Below are positions 51,101-59,797 of a DNA stretch of 64,000 nt, one piece after another (the first letter of the stretch is position 1; each line of letters opens with the position of its first letter). The notes beneath the pieces were generated by a model. It saw only the letters and a program-made list of their open reading frames with translations, did no database searches and was not told where the DNA came from. This DNA comes from Polyangiaceae bacterium (GTDB lineage Bacteria > Myxococcota_A > Polyangia > Polyangiales > Polyangiaceae): positions 1 through 64,000 of the forward strand of contig JABFXY010000026.1 of assembly GCA_013361525.1 (NCBI GenBank), read 5' to 3'. Position numbers and translations under genes: made by a program.

Positions 51101-53796
51101 GGTTGGGGCACCTCGGCGCAGGGCGTCCGGCATGGATAGCCGCCGGTGACGAGCACCGATCCCGAATCGAGGACGGTTGCCGTATGCCCTGCGGCTGGCC
51201 CGATCGAATCGACGGCGACGAATCCTCCGATGTTGCCGAATAGGGGGTCGTAGATTTCCGCGAGCGAAAGAACCTGTTGCGAAACGGCTTCGGTCTGACC
51301 ACCCGTGAGCAACGCCTGGCCCGTCGGCAGCAACGTCAGCTGGTGATGATTGCGCGCCGTCGCCGCCGAATCGCCGGAGAACGAGAACGTCGCCGTCGAC
51401 GGATCGAAGATTTCGGACGCGATGGTGCCGCCACCCGTCACGAGCACGGTGCCATTGGGCAACACGACGATCTCCGGCTCGAGCCTCGACGTGCCCGGCG
51501 ACGTCGTCGCGGCGAACGTGTTCGAGCCCGGGTCGAAGATCTGCGCCTGATAACGCCCGACGAGCAGCACTTGGCCGTTCGGGAGCAGCGCGGCTGCGTG
51601 CCGTTCCATGATGTAGGGCATCACCGGCGCGGCCGTGAATGTGTCCGTGACGGGGTCGAAAAGGTCGGCCGTGCCGAGGGGATTGGCGAGGGTGCTGTAG
51701 GCGTCGCGACCGCCGGCAACGAGCACCCTGCCGTCACCGAGCAGGGTCGCGGTCGCATCGGCGCGCACGGATGTCAGATCGCCGACCTGCGTGAACGAAG
51801 AGGTCGCGGGGTCGAAGATCTCGGCGGTCGCCGTGCCATTGAATGAAATGGCCCCGCCCGCGAGGAGCACGCGACCGTCTTCGAGCAACGTCGCCGTATG
51901 GCGAGAGCGCGCTCCGACCATTGGGTCGTCGACGGGAGCAAATGTACCCGACGACGGATCGTAGAGCTCGGCATCGGGGCTGTTGTTGCCGTCGGAATCA
52001 CCTCCGGCGATGAGGACACGCCCATCGAGGAGCTTCGTCGCAGTGTGGTCGGCGCGAGCGCGCCCCATATTCGGTTGCACGGTCGTCACGGCGGCACCTG
52101 CCGTGCCCGCGACGTAGAGCTCCGCAGCGGCCTGATTGCCGCCGATCAGCAGCACGTCGCCCGTCGGCAGGAGCGTTGCCGTGTGGCTCCCGCGCGCCGC
52201 ATTCATGTTGCCGGCCACGAGCGACCATTGATTCGTCGTCGGGTCGAAGACCTCGGCGCTCTTCGGCTCGGGCGCCGTATCGACGTCGTTTCCGCCGGTC
52301 ACGAGCACCTCGCCCGTCGGAAGCAGCGTCGCCGTGTGACCCGTTCGCGGGTTGACGAGATCGCCGGCGGTCGACCACGTCGCGTTTGTCGGATTGAAGA
52401 GGTAGGTCGTCGGGTGCGTCACGTCCGGACCGCCGATGCTGAAACACGGACACCCACCGGCGAGGAGGACTCGCCCATCGCGAAGGCGTGTCAGCGTGCT
52501 CGCAGCCGGTTGGATATCGGGCGGTGCCGCGACCTGCGTAAAAGCGCCGTCGGCGGGATCGTAGACCTGCGCCTGTGCGAAGCCGTCCACATCCGATCCC
52601 ACGTAGAGGACACGTCCGTCCGCCAGCAATGCCGCAGTCACGAACGTGAACGAGAGGGACGGGCTCGTGACGGCCGAGAACGTATTCGTCGAAGGGTCGA
52701 AGACCTCTGCCGCCGTCGAATAGGGGGCGACGAAGAGGACGCTGCCGTCGTCGAGCGACGTTGCGACGTGATCCGCGCGACCCTCGGACATCAATGGACC
52801 GGCGGCGCTCGTGCGCCCAGCCGGATCGAAGATCTCGGTCTCGTCGAGCTCGAGCCCGAACGTGTCCACGCCACCTGCGACCAGCACGCGGCCGTCGAGG
52901 AGCATCGTGGCGGTGTGCCGCGTTCGGGGGAAGCCGACTCCTTTGACGATCTCGGACGTTCCGGTTCGCGGGTCGTAGAGCTCGCCGTCGGGATCCGGTG
53001 TGCCGACCGCATAGCCGCCGAGAACGAGGACCTCACCCGTCGACAGGAGCGTGCTCGTATGCGAGCGGCGAAGCTTGATCGGCGCGCTCGCGTCGGCCCA
53101 TGTCGGATCGATGACGAGCGGCAGGTCGAACCCGGGCGCGACGTCGATTGCAATTCCGCGTTCGTCGACGCGGAGGGCGATACGAACGAGATCGCCGTCG
53201 CGGTCCCACGCGCGGTCCGCACGGACGCGCATTTTTGCGCGGCCCCCGTCGTCGAGCAACAAGACATATGCGTCGTCTTCGGCGCCGGCGAACCGCCAAC
53301 CGGCGGGGAGATCGACGTCGTAGCCGAGGTTGCCCGTCATCTCGCGCACGACGAAGAGCTCTTCGAATCCGCTGTCTTTGCCGTACACGACGGACGCGAC
53401 CCCAGACGCGCCGTCGTCGTACACGAGCAGATCACGCTCGATTCGTCCGTCGATCGCGCCGAGCCCGCGGCGTCGGATAGCGAGCGATGTGCCCTCCGAG
53501 AGGGAAACGACGAAGGATCCCGAAGCCGCGGTCGGCATCCTCACGTCGATGGTATTGCCGAGCGAGCGAAACGCCGGCGACGGCGACTCGGTCGCAGTCG
53601 CCAGGGCAAATCCGTCCGCGCCTCGGTCGAGCACCGGCCTGCCGCGCCGTACCGCATCGGGCAGGGCGCCGGGCGCTTGGGCCTGGACGATGGAGATCGC
53701 ATCCGAATGAATGGTGGTGTCGGGTCGCTTCTCGCCTTCGGCACACCCGATCGAAATGGCAAGCAAAGCGCACCCGAGCCGAAGCCGTCCGGTCAT
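48166..53796 (-). CDS. Giant kelch-repeat lipoprotein apparently fused to a TPR/PEGA/beta-barrel protein
   Basis: 1876 residues in one uninterrupted frame. Signal with lipobox SISIGC (Cys 18), about 14 kelch-like repeats (240-905; typical line HTATLLPTGEVLVTGG), an IPT/TIG-like domain (920-1005), a Cys-rich region (1017-1255; CASGFCADGVCCNEAC), and a MYXO-CTERM-like segment (CDC, helix, RRRR at 1286-1289). The chain does not stop there: RRRR runs straight into a second signal-peptide-like stretch (AAGLSAALAAIGLF...PAEA), TPR helices (1340-1425), three or four PEGA-like beta repeats (1435-1650) and a C-terminal barrel (1690-1876). Internal starts exist: ATG at 50013 and GTG at 49959. See findings. 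Confidence 0.8.
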   Translation of the reverse strand: MTGRLRLGCALLAISIGCAEGEKRPDTTIHSDAISIVQAQAPGALPDAVRRGRPVLDRGADGFALATATESPSPAFRSLGNTIDVRMPTAASGSFVVSLSEGTSLAIRRRGLGAIDGRIERDLLVYDDGASGVASVVYGKDSGFEELFVVREMTGNLGYDVDLPAGWRFAGAEDDAYVLLLDDGGRAKMRVRADRAWDRDGDLVRIALRVDERGIAIDVAPGFDLPLVIDPTWADASAPIKLRRSHTSTLLSTGEVLVLGGYAVGTPDPDGELYDPRTGTSEIVKGVGFPRTRHTATMLLDGRVLVAGGVDTFGLELDETEIFDPAGRTSAAGPLMSEGRADHVATSLDDGSVLFVAPYSTAAEVFDPSTNTFSAVTSPSLSFTFVTAALLADGRVLYVGSDVDGFAQAQVYDPADGAFTQVAAPPDIQPAASTLTRLRDGRVLLAGGCPCFSIGGPDVTHPTTYLFNPTNATWSTAGDLVNPRTGHTATLLPTGEVLVTGGNDVDTAPEPKSAEVFDPTTNQWSLVAGNMNAARGSHTATLLPTGDVLLIGGNQAAAELYVAGTAGAAVTTVQPNMGRARADHTATKLLDGRVLIAGGDSDGNNSPDAELYDPSSGTFAPVDDPMVGARSRHTATLLEDGRVLLAGGAISFNGTATAEIFDPATSSFTQVGDLTSVRADATATLLGDGRVLVAGGRDAYSTLANPLGTADLFDPVTDTFTAAPVMPYIMERHAAALLPNGQVLLVGRYQAQIFDPGSNTFAATTSPGTSRLEPEIVVLPNGTVLVTGGGTIASEIFDPSTATFSFSGDSAATARNHHQLTLLPTGQALLTGGQTEAVSQQVLSLAEIYDPLFGNIGGFVAVDSIGPAAGHTATVLDSGSVLVTGGYPCRTPCAEVPQPTASLFVPATNAVAWRPVLTEAPASAVGGTTVTIIGSGLRGPEASGGATNASASNYPIGLWQSDLHGTVVEGTIEEFTDGSATWTVPATSYTGSGRLRVVVNGVLSNALPVSVEPAVSAAPCTFGADCASGFCADGVCCNEACDGSCDGCTAARKGSGADGVCGDVPPELDPDDACVLSEGAPCEGNDQCATGFCVDGVCCQSACTQQCEACDKEGSVGVCVPVTGAPHGDRPACAEEAPADPCDMPVCDGADRTQCAETVGPCDPFACGPEACLTACETDDECATGFHCDEGACVAGQCDGSLATTPDGEVVDCSPYTCQPDGSCRTSCADVSDCTDPFACNFEGRCVARPPADEPSSCDCKMASRSGRGDTTWILSFFAVAAIAIRRRRFAAGLSAALAAIGLFSPKPAEAQPKDVKGPEKPSAAASDTPTSPPADDSAKEEARRRFEKGLGFVASKSWAPALAEFLESRRLHPTRAATQNAAFSLRQLGRADEALEMYETLLREYPDVDEEKKKEATQAITDLRAMVGTIEVDSAEPGATIVIDGRVRDTYPATAPLRVAAGNHVVRVFKKGYEPFETRIDVAGRGVARVEAKLVQLKESGTLRIEEQSGKTLTVIVDQVEVGKTPFEGQLAVGKHVVTLRGDEGLGVPPTSAPIERDRTTSLELAAVRLDASLRVEPAPAAALVTINSVPVGRGTWEGPLPAGKHRIEIAADGFLTARREIVLDKDSPSVLNIPLDRDEDDDRWKIPGKITLEASGSLNLFPSYFGGTSNGCDDACSSGVGLGGLALLHGAYEFGIGVGIGISGGYITTSHSVESRSSSVQPVGLPSRDGRIDDRVTVLAGMVGAHVHYHFGQVVPVLLRLGAGAMIGETHDERTGRFELDDGFTYQAGPVVQKPFSASVYVDPEVRVAYPITESFEVSLGVQALVVIALVRPQWDARREVDAAVDGIGAFGGEDLTGPAWFLIAPGVGARYAF

Positions 53797-53933
53797 GGAA
53801 CGGCCAGCTTCGCACGCTGCCGTCCGGACCGGAACGGGATGTCGGCCGACCTCGCGCCGTCCGAGGCCCGCGCATCAAAACGTGAGCTCGTTTGAGGAAG
53901 ACGCCGCAGCGCGGCAGGCATAAGTCCCAGTCG

Positions 53934-56486
53934 ATGAGCCGCCTTCGACATGCGCTTGGTCTTGCCCCGATCCTCGTCCTCGCCGGGGCGACCTTTGCGG
54001 CCGACCGCGCCGTCGCTGCGCCGAGCCAACAGAAGGTCGAGCCGCGCGTCGAAATGATGGCGTCCGGTCGGATCCGGCACCCTGCGCTCGCCCTGCGTTC
54101 CTCCACGTTGCCGCTGGTCGTGGAGCTCGATGCACCGCCGACGGCTGCAGACATCGCGCGCATCGAGGCCGCGGGGGCGACGGTCGTGCGCGGCGACAGC
54201 GGTCGCGTGCTCGGCCACGGACGGCGGATTTCGGTCGAGGCGTCACCGTCGGCGGCGGCTGCGCTCGGGGGGCTTCCCGGCGTGAGCGGTGTCCGGTTCG
54301 ACGGTCCGCCCATTCGTTCGCCCCGGCCGCTCGATCTAACGGCCAGCCTCATTTCCGCGGACGCGACCTGGCGTTCGAAGGTCGCGGACGACGGGGCATT
54401 CTTGACCGGGAGCGGCATCACGATCTGCGACGTCGACAATGGCGTCGACGTCTCGCACCCGATGTTCTTTCGCGCGGACGGCGGCACGTTCCAATGGATC
54501 GACGACAACGATAGCGGTGCGCTCGAGCCCGACGTCGATACGATCGATCTCGGCGACGGCCCAGTTCCGCTGCGAATGTTGAACGGAATCGTTCGGGACC
54601 GGCGCACCGGCGACCCGCTATGGGACACCGAAGGCCCGACGTTCGACTCGACCTACGACTACATCTACGCGGATCTCAATGGCGACGGCAAACGCAACTA
54701 CGGTGTCGCCGAAGGGTTTACCGAGGCTTATCCCGGATACGGCGAGCCGATGTTCGTGCTCGACGACGTCGACGACAGCGGGTCGCTCGACGTCGGCGAA
54801 AAGCTCGTTTTGCTGAAAACGTCGAAGGTCAAAGCGTTTCGCATCGACGGGAAGGTGTACCGGCGCGGAGAAAATCTCATCGAGGCGCCGTGGGAGGACG
54901 AGATGCTCCACGGTGTCGGCTCGTCGGGAACGATGGTCGCGGGGCAACCGGGATATTCGAAGCTCGTCGGAATGGCGCCGGACGCCGATCTGATCCTCGC
55001 GACGGACACGCTCGGCTACCGTCAAGTCCAAATGACGAACTTCTGCGTCGACCAGGGCGCGAGGGTCGTTTTGCACGAGTACGCGCCTTGGGTCGGTTAT
55101 CACCTCGACGGGTCCAGCGACCTCGAAGTGCTCATCGACGAGACCAGCCCCGAAGGCGTCGTGCATATCAACCCGGCGGGCAACCTCTCGACCTCGAAGA
55201 AGCTCTACAAGCACACCGCCGCTGCGGGCGCCACGACGCCCATTTCGATCCAGGCACCGAACGACGGCGCGAGCTATATGGGGCTGAGCCTTCTTTGGCA
55301 GGACACGTCGCGCAACCTCGATCTCACACTGCACGCACCGACCGGCACGAGCTTCACGCTTCCGCTCGAGAACCCTCAGGGCTTCCAGACCGAGCTCGAG
55401 CCGGGAATTCTCATCGCCGGCTATCGGCAAGACTCGCCGCGCGGCACGGCCATGGTCATGCTCTACGTGTATTCGGAGGATGGGCCTCCGGTCGAAATTC
55501 CTTCGGGGACCTACACGCTCGACGTGACCGAGCCGGCGGCGACGACGGCCGATCCGCTACCTCTCATTGCGTACGTACAAGACGAGGTCAGCGGCTGGGG
55601 GCTGGGCATTCATTTTCCTGAAGACTCGAGCGAGGACCATCTCATTGGTTGGCCGGGGACCGCCGACCACGGGCTTGCCGTCGCTGCTTTCACGGGACAC
55701 CCCTTCGATGGCGCGAAGACCGGCGAGCGTGCCTGGTACTCGGGTCGGGGCACGCGGATCGACGGCGAGCCGATCCTCTGGATCAGCGCACCCGACAATC
55801 CGGTCGTGCCCGCGCGATTCGGCAATAGCGACGACATCGGATACATGATTTACGGCGGTACGTCGGGCGCGAGCCCGCACGTCGCCGGCGCATCCGCGCT
55901 CGTCGTACAGTCCAATCCGACGCTGACCGGCGACGGCGTGAAAGAGGCGCTGCGTGCCGGGGCCGTCGTGGACGACGATACCGGCACCGTCCCGAACGAG
56001 GACTACGGTTATGGCAAGCTCGACGTCTATCGAGCGATCTTCGGCGAGGCTCCTCCCGGCGGTGCCGCGCCGGTGGTCGACAATCAGTCGTTCTCGGTCC
56101 TGCCCGGACCGTCGAGCGTCGCCGTCGTCGCCACGGACGTGGACGGCGACGACGTCGTCCTCGAAGCGGATCGTGATTACGACGGCGTGTACGACGAGAC
56201 GCTCGTCGACGGCGCGCTCGCGGTCGATCTCGAGAAGGACGCTGCGGCGCTGGTGAAGGTGCGCGCGACCGACACGACGGGCCGGACGGACGAGGCGCTG
56301 GTGCGCGTTTCCGCCGACGGCGTCGCGAACCCCGACGACGGCGACGATGACGGCGATGGACCGTCGACGGAAGCAGAAGATGGATGCTGCTCCGCGTCCG
56401 GCGCGGATCGTCCGAAAACGCCCGCTCTCGCGGCTTTCGCGCTGCTCCTCGGTGTGCTTGTGCGTCGGCGTACGATGAAGCGCTGA
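53934..56486 (+). CDS. Secreted subtilisin-like (S8) serine protease with MYXO-CTERM tail
   Basis: 850 residues from the ATG at 53934. Signal peptide, pro-region, and S8 triad: Asp near 166 (ICDVDNGVDVSHP), His 326 (MLHGVGSSGTMVAG), Ser 644 (GTSGASPHVAG); Asn of the oxyanion hole in HINPAGN. Large insertions separate the triad members, including Ca-loop-like segments (DLNGDGKR, DVDDSGSLDVGE). A beta-rich C-terminal region, an acidic linker and a MYXO-CTERM tail (GCC, helix, RRR) follow. Surface-anchored protease. The upstream frame from 53892 is less likely to be used. Confidence 0.92.
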   Translation: MSRLRHALGLAPILVLAGATFAADRAVAAPSQQKVEPRVEMMASGRIRHPALALRSSTLPLVVELDAPPTAADIARIEAAGATVVRGDSGRVLGHGRRISVEASPSAAAALGGLPGVSGVRFDGPPIRSPRPLDLTASLISADATWRSKVADDGAFLTGSGITICDVDNGVDVSHPMFFRADGGTFQWIDDNDSGALEPDVDTIDLGDGPVPLRMLNGIVRDRRTGDPLWDTEGPTFDSTYDYIYADLNGDGKRNYGVAEGFTEAYPGYGEPMFVLDDVDDSGSLDVGEKLVLLKTSKVKAFRIDGKVYRRGENLIEAPWEDEMLHGVGSSGTMVAGQPGYSKLVGMAPDADLILATDTLGYRQVQMTNFCVDQGARVVLHEYAPWVGYHLDGSSDLEVLIDETSPEGVVHINPAGNLSTSKKLYKHTAAAGATTPISIQAPNDGASYMGLSLLWQDTSRNLDLTLHAPTGTSFTLPLENPQGFQTELEPGILIAGYRQDSPRGTAMVMLYVYSEDGPPVEIPSGTYTLDVTEPAATTADPLPLIAYVQDEVSGWGLGIHFPEDSSEDHLIGWPGTADHGLAVAAFTGHPFDGAKTGERAWYSGRGTRIDGEPILWISAPDNPVVPARFGNSDDIGYMIYGGTSGASPHVAGASALVVQSNPTLTGDGVKEALRAGAVVDDDTGTVPNEDYGYGKLDVYRAIFGEAPPGGAAPVVDNQSFSVLPGPSSVAVVATDVDGDDVVLEADRDYDGVYDETLVDGALAVDLEKDAAALVKVRATDTTGRTDEALVRVSADGVANPDDGDDDGDGPSTEAEDGCCSASGADRPKTPALAAFALLLGVLVRRRTMKR

Positions 56487-56602
56487 TCGCGTCGGGTGAT
56501 TGTTGTTGCGGGCGGGCGCCGGCCGCGAAAGGTTGGTGCTCCACTCGACGCGGCGACGTCCGCGTCGCTGCTACAGTCCGCTCGCAACCAACTGTCCCCG
56601 CC

Positions 56603-58102
56603 GTGGCCTTCACCCCGCGTTCCCAGCAGAATCGAACCCCGCGCGAACCGCCCATCATCGCGGGGAAGGTCCCTCCTCACGATCTCGACGCGGAGGCGGC
56701 CGTTCTATCGGCGATCCTGCTGAAGCAGGACACGCTCGATCAGGTCGCGGAGATCCTGAAGTCCGAGCATTTCTACAGCGAGGCCAACGGCAAGATCTAC
56801 GAAGCAGCCATCGAGCTCGCGCGGCAGAGCGCGCCGATCGACATCGTGCAGATCGCTTCATGGCTGCGCGATCGCGAGCGTCTCGCGCAAATCGGCGGCC
56901 CGGCGTACCTCGCGCAGATCGTCGATGCCACGCCGGCCGTCGCACACGTCGGCGCGCACGCCCGCACCGTTCGCGAAAAATGGCGTCTCCGGCGGCTGAT
57001 CGCCGAATGCCAGCGTGTCTCGGCCGAGGGATATGGCGACGTCGGCTCCGTCCAAGAGTTCATCGACGGCGCAGAGCAAGCCGTCTATGAGCTCGCGCGG
57101 TCGCCCGAGGCGAATAGCGCGCAGCCCATCTCGCAGGTGCTCCGCGCGGCGTTCGAGCAGATCAGCAAGGCCGCGGAGCGCGGTGATCGAATCACCGGCG
57201 TCTCGACGGGCTACGGGAAGCTCGACGAAAAGACCGCGGGTCTACACGACGGCGACCTCACGATCATCGCGGCACGTCCCGGTATGGGAAAGACGTCGTT
57301 CGTCCTCAACCTCGCCGTGAACGTGGCCTCGCCGCGCAGCATTGCCGTACCCGGGCCCAACGACCGCGGTTATGGATCGAACGAGCGGCGCGAGCCCGGA
57401 TTCGGCGTGGCCGTGTTTTCGCTCGAAATGCCGCGCGAGCAGCTCGCCACTCGTATGGTCTGCTCCGAAGCGCGCGTCGACGTCGGCAAGCTCCGTGGCG
57501 GCCACCTCACTCCGGAGGATTGGCGCAAGCTGACGGAGGCCGCTTCGTTTTTGACGATGTTGCCGATCTGGTTGGACGACACGCCCGCGATCGGCCTGCT
57601 CGAAGTGCGCGCGAAGATTCGCCGCATGCAAGCGGAGTACAACCGGCCCGCGACCTCCGAATCGCCCGAGCAGCGCGTCGGCCTCGTCGTCATCGACTAC
57701 CTCCAGCTGATGAGCGGCCGCCCCAACGCGCAGAGCCGCGAGCAAGAGATCAGCGAGATCTCCCGTGGACTGAAGCAGCTCGCGAAAGAGCTGCGCGTCC
57801 CCGTCATTGCGCTTTCGCAGCTCAACCGCGCCGTCGAGACGCGCGCCACGAAGGACAAACGCCCGCAGCTCAGCGACCTTCGTGAGTCCGGCGCCATCGA
57901 GCAGGACGCGGACATGATCGTCTTCATCTACCGCGACGAGTATTACAACCCCGAGACCACGGAGCATCGTGGGCTCGCGGAGATCATCATCGCGAAGCAA
58001 CGCAATGGTCCCACCGGCAAGGTGTTCACGCGCTTCAACTCGGCGTGCACACGATTCGACAACCTGCAGCCGGGCGATTACCCCGAGTTCGTGGACGACT
58101 GA
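56603..58102 (+). CDS. dnaB: Replicative DNA helicase
   Basis: 499 residues from a GTG at 56603, with open but non-coding-looking sequence upstream. N-terminal DnaB domain (PPHDLDAEAAVLSAILLKQD), linker, and RecA-like core with Walker A (ARPGMGKTSF), VVIDYLQLMSG, LKQLAKELRVPVIALSQLNR and RESGAIEQDADMI. A segment of about 23 extra residues sits between Walker A and VAVFSLEM (GPNDRGYGSNERREPG). Hexameric 5'-3' helicase at the replication fork. Confidence 0.94.
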   Translation: MAFTPRSQQNRTPREPPIIAGKVPPHDLDAEAAVLSAILLKQDTLDQVAEILKSEHFYSEANGKIYEAAIELARQSAPIDIVQIASWLRDRERLAQIGGPAYLAQIVDATPAVAHVGAHARTVREKWRLRRLIAECQRVSAEGYGDVGSVQEFIDGAEQAVYELARSPEANSAQPISQVLRAAFEQISKAAERGDRITGVSTGYGKLDEKTAGLHDGDLTIIAARPGMGKTSFVLNLAVNVASPRSIAVPGPNDRGYGSNERREPGFGVAVFSLEMPREQLATRMVCSEARVDVGKLRGGHLTPEDWRKLTEAASFLTMLPIWLDDTPAIGLLEVRAKIRRMQAEYNRPATSESPEQRVGLVVIDYLQLMSGRPNAQSREQEISEISRGLKQLAKELRVPVIALSQLNRAVETRATKDKRPQLSDLRESGAIEQDADMIVFIYRDEYYNPETTEHRGLAEIIIAKQRNGPTGKVFTRFNSACTRFDNLQPGDYPEFVDD

Positions 58103-58104
58103 CG

Positions 58105-58542
58105 ATGAAGCTCGAGCCTTCGATGATGGCAGCGGCCGCCGCGTGCCTCTGCTTTGCGCTCCATTACACGGCGCTGCGCACGGCGAGCGGAAAGATCGGC
58201 GATGCATTGGGCGGCTTCCTGTTGGAGCTAGCGGCTGCGATCGGTCTTCTCATTCTGGTATTCGTGACGCCGGCAGGTGATACGCCGACCACGACGAAGG
58301 GGATCGTGTGGTCCGTCCTCTCCGGATTGTGCATTACCGGTGGGGTCACGTTCTTGTTCATGTCGCTCCGGCTCGGTGGGCCGGTTGCCAGCACGGGAAC
58401 GATCGCCCTCGGCGGAGGTGTGGCGCTCGCCGCGCTCGCGTCTCCGTTCCTGTTTGGTGAGTCGTTCACCGTTCGGCGCGCCCTCGGTGTGGCGCTGGGC
58501 CTCGCCGGCATGATCGTCCTCGCTACCGAGAAGGCCGAGTAG
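58105..58542 (+). CDS. EamA-like small membrane transporter
   Basis: 145 residues from the ATG at 58105, two bases after the dnaB stop. Four or five membrane helices covering one EamA/DMT-type repeat (LGGPVASTGTIALGGGVALA; RRALGVALGLAGMIVLAT). Half-length EamA proteins often work as dimers. Substrate unknown. Co-transcribed with dnaB by position only. Confidence 0.75.
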   Translation: MKLEPSMMAAAAACLCFALHYTALRTASGKIGDALGGFLLELAAAIGLLILVFVTPAGDTPTTTKGIVWSVLSGLCITGGVTFLFMSLRLGGPVASTGTIALGGGVALAALASPFLFGESFTVRRALGVALGLAGMIVLATEKAE

Positions 58543-58588
58543 TCACGTCCGCGTTGCCGGTCGTCCGTCCCGGCGGTACGTCGCCGGG

Positions 58589-59560
58589 ATGGAACCGTTG
58601 TGGGATTTTCTCGGATTCGTCGGGAAGGCCGTCGTCGTTTTCGTGACCTTCGCCGCCTGCGTCGGATTCGTCTTTTCGCGCGCGCGCGCTCGACGATCGG
58701 GCGAGCCCCAAGTCCTTCTTCGTGAGGTGAGCGCTCGGTGGAAGCGCCAATCGGCGGCCCTGAAAGCGGCCCTGTCGACGACGAGCAAAGGACGCTTTCG
58801 CCGCAAACCGAAGCCGGAGGTCGACGAAAAGCCGTTCGACAATCGCGTCTTCGTCCTCGACTTCAAGGGGGACGTCCTGGCGAGCGAGGTCGATTCCTTG
58901 CGTGAGGAGGTGACGGTCGTCATCGGCATCGCGCGCCCGGGGGACGAGGTCGTCGTACGGCTCGAGAGCTCGGGAGGCGCCGTGCATGGTTATGGCCTTG
59001 CCGCGTCACAGCTCGCGCGGCTCCGTGCGAAGGATCTACCGCTCACTGTCTGTGTCGACAAAGTCGCGGCGAGCGGCGGCTACATGATGGCGTGTGTCGC
59101 GCAGCAGATTGCGGCGGCTCCATTTGCCATTCTGGGATCCATCGGGGTCGTCGCGCCGGTTCCGAACCTGCATCGCTTGCTCGAGCGACACGGCGTCGAT
59201 TTCGAGAACGTCACGGCGGGTCGCTACAAGCGGCCGGTGTCGCTCCTCGGCAAAGTCACCGACGAGGGCAAACAGAAGCTGAAGGAGCAGCTCGAGGAGA
59301 CGCACGAGCTCTTCAAGCGGTTCGTCCACGACATGCGACCGAAGCTCGACGTGGAGACGGTCGCGACCGGTGAGCATTGGTATGGCTCACGCGCGCTCGA
59401 GCTCGGTCTCGCCGACATTCTCACGACGAGCGACGACTACCTCCTGAAGAAGTCCGAGGGAGCGCGCATCTTCGAGGTCTTGTGCGAGCGGCCGCGCTCC
59501 GTTCGCGAGCGTGCCGTGTCGCTGGGGCTCGCCTTCCTTTCGGTGCTGCAGCGAAATTGA
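58589..59560 (+). CDS. sohB: Signal-peptide-peptidase-like protease SohB (S49)
   Basis: 323 residues. An N-terminal membrane helix (VGKAVVVFVTFAACVGFVFS), a basic linker, and a clp-type S49 domain: VFVLDFKGDVLASEVDSL, LESSGGAVHGYGLAASQL, catalytic Ser/Lys region (DKVAASGGYMMACVA; GRYKRPVSLL). Single-domain SohB form rather than the double SppA. Degrades membrane or signal peptides in the periplasm. Confidence 0.92.
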   Translation: MEPLWDFLGFVGKAVVVFVTFAACVGFVFSRARARRSGEPQVLLREVSARWKRQSAALKAALSTTSKGRFRRKPKPEVDEKPFDNRVFVLDFKGDVLASEVDSLREEVTVVIGIARPGDEVVVRLESSGGAVHGYGLAASQLARLRAKDLPLTVCVDKVAASGGYMMACVAQQIAAAPFAILGSIGVVAPVPNLHRLLERHGVDFENVTAGRYKRPVSLLGKVTDEGKQKLKEQLEETHELFKRFVHDMRPKLDVETVATGEHWYGSRALELGLADILTTSDDYLLKKSEGARIFEVLCERPRSVRERAVSLGLAFLSVLQRN

Positions 59561-59680
59561 TTCGGTTCGACACATCGTCGTCAGGCTGAAGGCGAGCGAA
59601 GCGTCGAATTCACCCACTATGTTCCGGCTTCTTCACCCTCGACGCCCAGAAGCCGCCGCGCCTCGCGCGGCCGATGATCT

Positions 59681-59753
59681 CTGGGCGTAGCTCAACTGGG
59701 AGAGCACGCGCTTCGGAAGCGCGGAGGTGCTGGTTCGACTCCAGCTGCCCAGA
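59681..59753 (+). tRNA. tRNA-Pro (anticodon CGG)
   Basis: 73 bases folding fully by eye: acceptor CTGGGCG/TGCCCAG (one G-T pair), D arm GCTC/GAGC, anticodon arm CGCGC-TTCGGAA-GCGCG with CGG at 34-36, variable GAGGT, T arm GCTGG-TTCGACT-CCAGC. CCA is not encoded. Confidence 0.92.
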
Positions 59754-59759
59754 CCTATT

Positions 59760-59792
59760 GCGATAGCGACCGCGAGGGCCGCTATCGCGGCC
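59760..59792. repeat. Overlapping inverted repeats between the two tRNA genes
   Basis: A 9-base perfect stem (GCGATAGCG 59760-59768 with CGCTATCGC 59780-59788) overlaps a second dyad (GGCCGC-TATC-GCGGCC, 59777-59792). They cannot form at once. Without a T-run, a terminator is uncertain; RNA processing or an alternating structure is possible. Confidence 0.55.
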
Positions 59793-59797
59793 ATTTC

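Noticed and set aside
51898..53895. Open + strand frame of about 665 codons opposite the kelch repeats
   Set aside because: Arg/Asp-rich, no domain or signal recognisable. It mirrors the regular kelch repeats on the other strand and is a high-GC antisense artefact.
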